Shown here one piece after another: positions 20,016 to 20,636 of a DNA stretch of 20,636 nt; the stretch's first letter is position 1; every line of letters begins with the position of its first letter. This stretch comes from DAOUBA01 sp034432855 (GTDB taxonomy: Bacteria > Chloroflexota > Anaerolineae > B4-G1). The position numbers were made by a program, and so were the translations under genes. The notes beneath the pieces were generated by a model. It was not told the DNA's origin. It made no database searches and saw nothing but the letters and a program-made list of their open reading frames with translations. Location: NCBI GenBank assembly GCA_034432855.1, contig DAOUBA010000156.1:1-20636 (forward strand), given 5' to 3'.

Positions 20016-20636
20016 ATGAGTAAGCGTTTGACCAATGTAGTAGGTATGCTCGTGTTGGTGGGTTTGGTGCTGGCAGCATGCCGACCCAAGCCAACTGCGG
20101 CACCGACTGTGGCTGCGCCAGAGAGCCTGAAGATCGCCTGGATTCCGAAGGCGTTGAACAACCCGGTGTTCGAGGTGGGGCGTGATGGGGCCTTCAAGAA
20201 GGCGCAGGAACTCACGGCAGCCGGCCCGGTCAAGGTAGAGGTGCTCTACGTCGGCTCTGTGGCCTCTGACGCAGCGGAGCAGGCGCGGGTGGTCGAGGAT
20301 GTGATCGCGCAGGGCGTGGATGCCATCGGGATCTCGTGCAACGATCCTACCGCCTGTGTAGACCCGATCAACAAGGCAGTCGAAGCGGGCATTCCGGTGA
20401 TGACGTGGGACTCCGACTCGCCCGATAGCAAGCGGTTCACCTACCTGGGGGTAGATAACTACCAGGGTGGCAAGGCAGCCGCCGAACTGCTGGTGCGCTT
20501 CATGGGCGAGAAAGGGAAGGTGGCGTTGCTGACCGGTGTTCCTGGGGCCTTCAACCTGGAGGAGCGCATGCGGGGTTTCAAGGATGGTGTGGCGGCCTAT
20601 CCGGGCATCGAGATCGTGGCCACGGTCTACTGCAAC
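20016..20636 (+). CDS. RbsB-like sugar-binding lipoprotein (partial, runs off the window)
   Basis: The first 207 residues are present and the frame is open at the window end. It starts MSKRLTNVVG, with a hydrophobic signal and the lipobox LAAC (19-22), so C22 would be lipidated and the protein anchored outside the membrane. A Pro/Thr/Ala linker follows. The type-1 periplasmic binding fold begins SLKIAWIPKALNNPVFEVGRDGA, then VEDVIAQGVDAIGISC, AVEAGIPVMTWDSDSPDS and YLGVDNYQGGKAAAELL, all typical of RbsB/CUT2 proteins that bind sugars or autoinducer-like ligands. GGAGGAGG is well placed before the ATG. It is divergent from the regulator-permease-ABC-kinase operon and is the likely ligand-recognition component. 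Confidence 0.93.
   Translation, partial: MSKRLTNVVGMLVLVGLVLAACRPKPTAAPTVAAPESLKIAWIPKALNNPVFEVGRDGAFKKAQELTAAGPVKVEVLYVGSVASDAAEQARVVEDVIAQGVDAIGISCNDPTACVDPINKAVEAGIPVMTWDSDSPDSKRFTYLGVDNYQGGKAAAELLVRFMGEKGKVALLTGVPGAFNLEERMRGFKDGVAAYPGIEIVATVYCN

Noticed and set aside
1..20636. tRNA or rRNA genes
   Set aside because: No cloverleaf with a GTTCGA-type T-loop and CCA-compatible end and no rRNA-like conserved blocks were seen, though a covariance search was not possible.

Overview
The window is GC-rich, densely coded bacterial DNA. It has short intergenic gaps, several GTG and TTG starts with purine-rich Shine-Dalgarno sequences, sigma70-type promoters and a lipoprotein-anchored sugar-binding protein. 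The gene content (a NifX/Mrp/DUF5320 metal-cluster island, Er/VIT, YibE/F, NarL-type regulators, CUT2 sugar transport) would fit an anaerobic or thermophilic Gram-positive-like or Chloroflexota lineage. That placement is an inference from gene content, not from a marker gene.

Region 1 (about 1-10,590) is an iron-sulfur / metallocofactor island. A symmetric divergent promoter at 3779-3866 fires left into a run of genes: two DUF5320 proteins, two NifX-like proteins, peptide deformylase, a NifU-like scaffold, an FmdB zinc ribbon and probably a Nudix hydrolase. It fires right into a PadR regulator, an Mrp-type ATPase and a third NifX-like protein. A flavin oxidoreductase follows, broken by a frameshift and cut off by an IS4/IS1634-like insertion sequence (6621-8848). 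Beyond the IS come a second FmdB protein, a Gly/Arg-rich zinc-ribbon protein and an MBL-fold hydrolase. Three NifX-like proteins and one DUF5320 protein share a similar C-terminal coiled coil, suggesting one assembly.

Region 2 (10,113-15,857) is metal homeostasis. An Er/VIT iron exporter-like gene, a YibE/F membrane protein and an OsmC-like protein run leftward. A Fur-family regulator with a near-consensus promoter and a palindromic operator runs rightward into a Ni/Co ECF transporter: CbiM with a PDGLE (CbiN-like) tail, CbiQ and CbiO. An unusual heptanucleotide repeat lies just before cbiO.

Region 3 (15,926-20,636, running off the end) is the most unusual part. It holds a CUT2 (ribose/fructose type) sugar ABC system in which the single ATPase domain is fused to a NarL/HisKA_3-type histidine kinase. 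It sits with an RbsC-like permease and a response regulator of order receiver - LuxR helix-turn-helix - receiver. Divergent from them is an RbsB-like lipoprotein sugar-binding protein. The kinase has no other sensor domain, and the ATPase has changes at the catalytic Glu and switch His. The likely reading is a sugar transporter (or transporter-derived receptor) that signals directly to a two-receiver transcription factor. Two tandem dyads in the divergent intergenic region are candidate binding sites for it.
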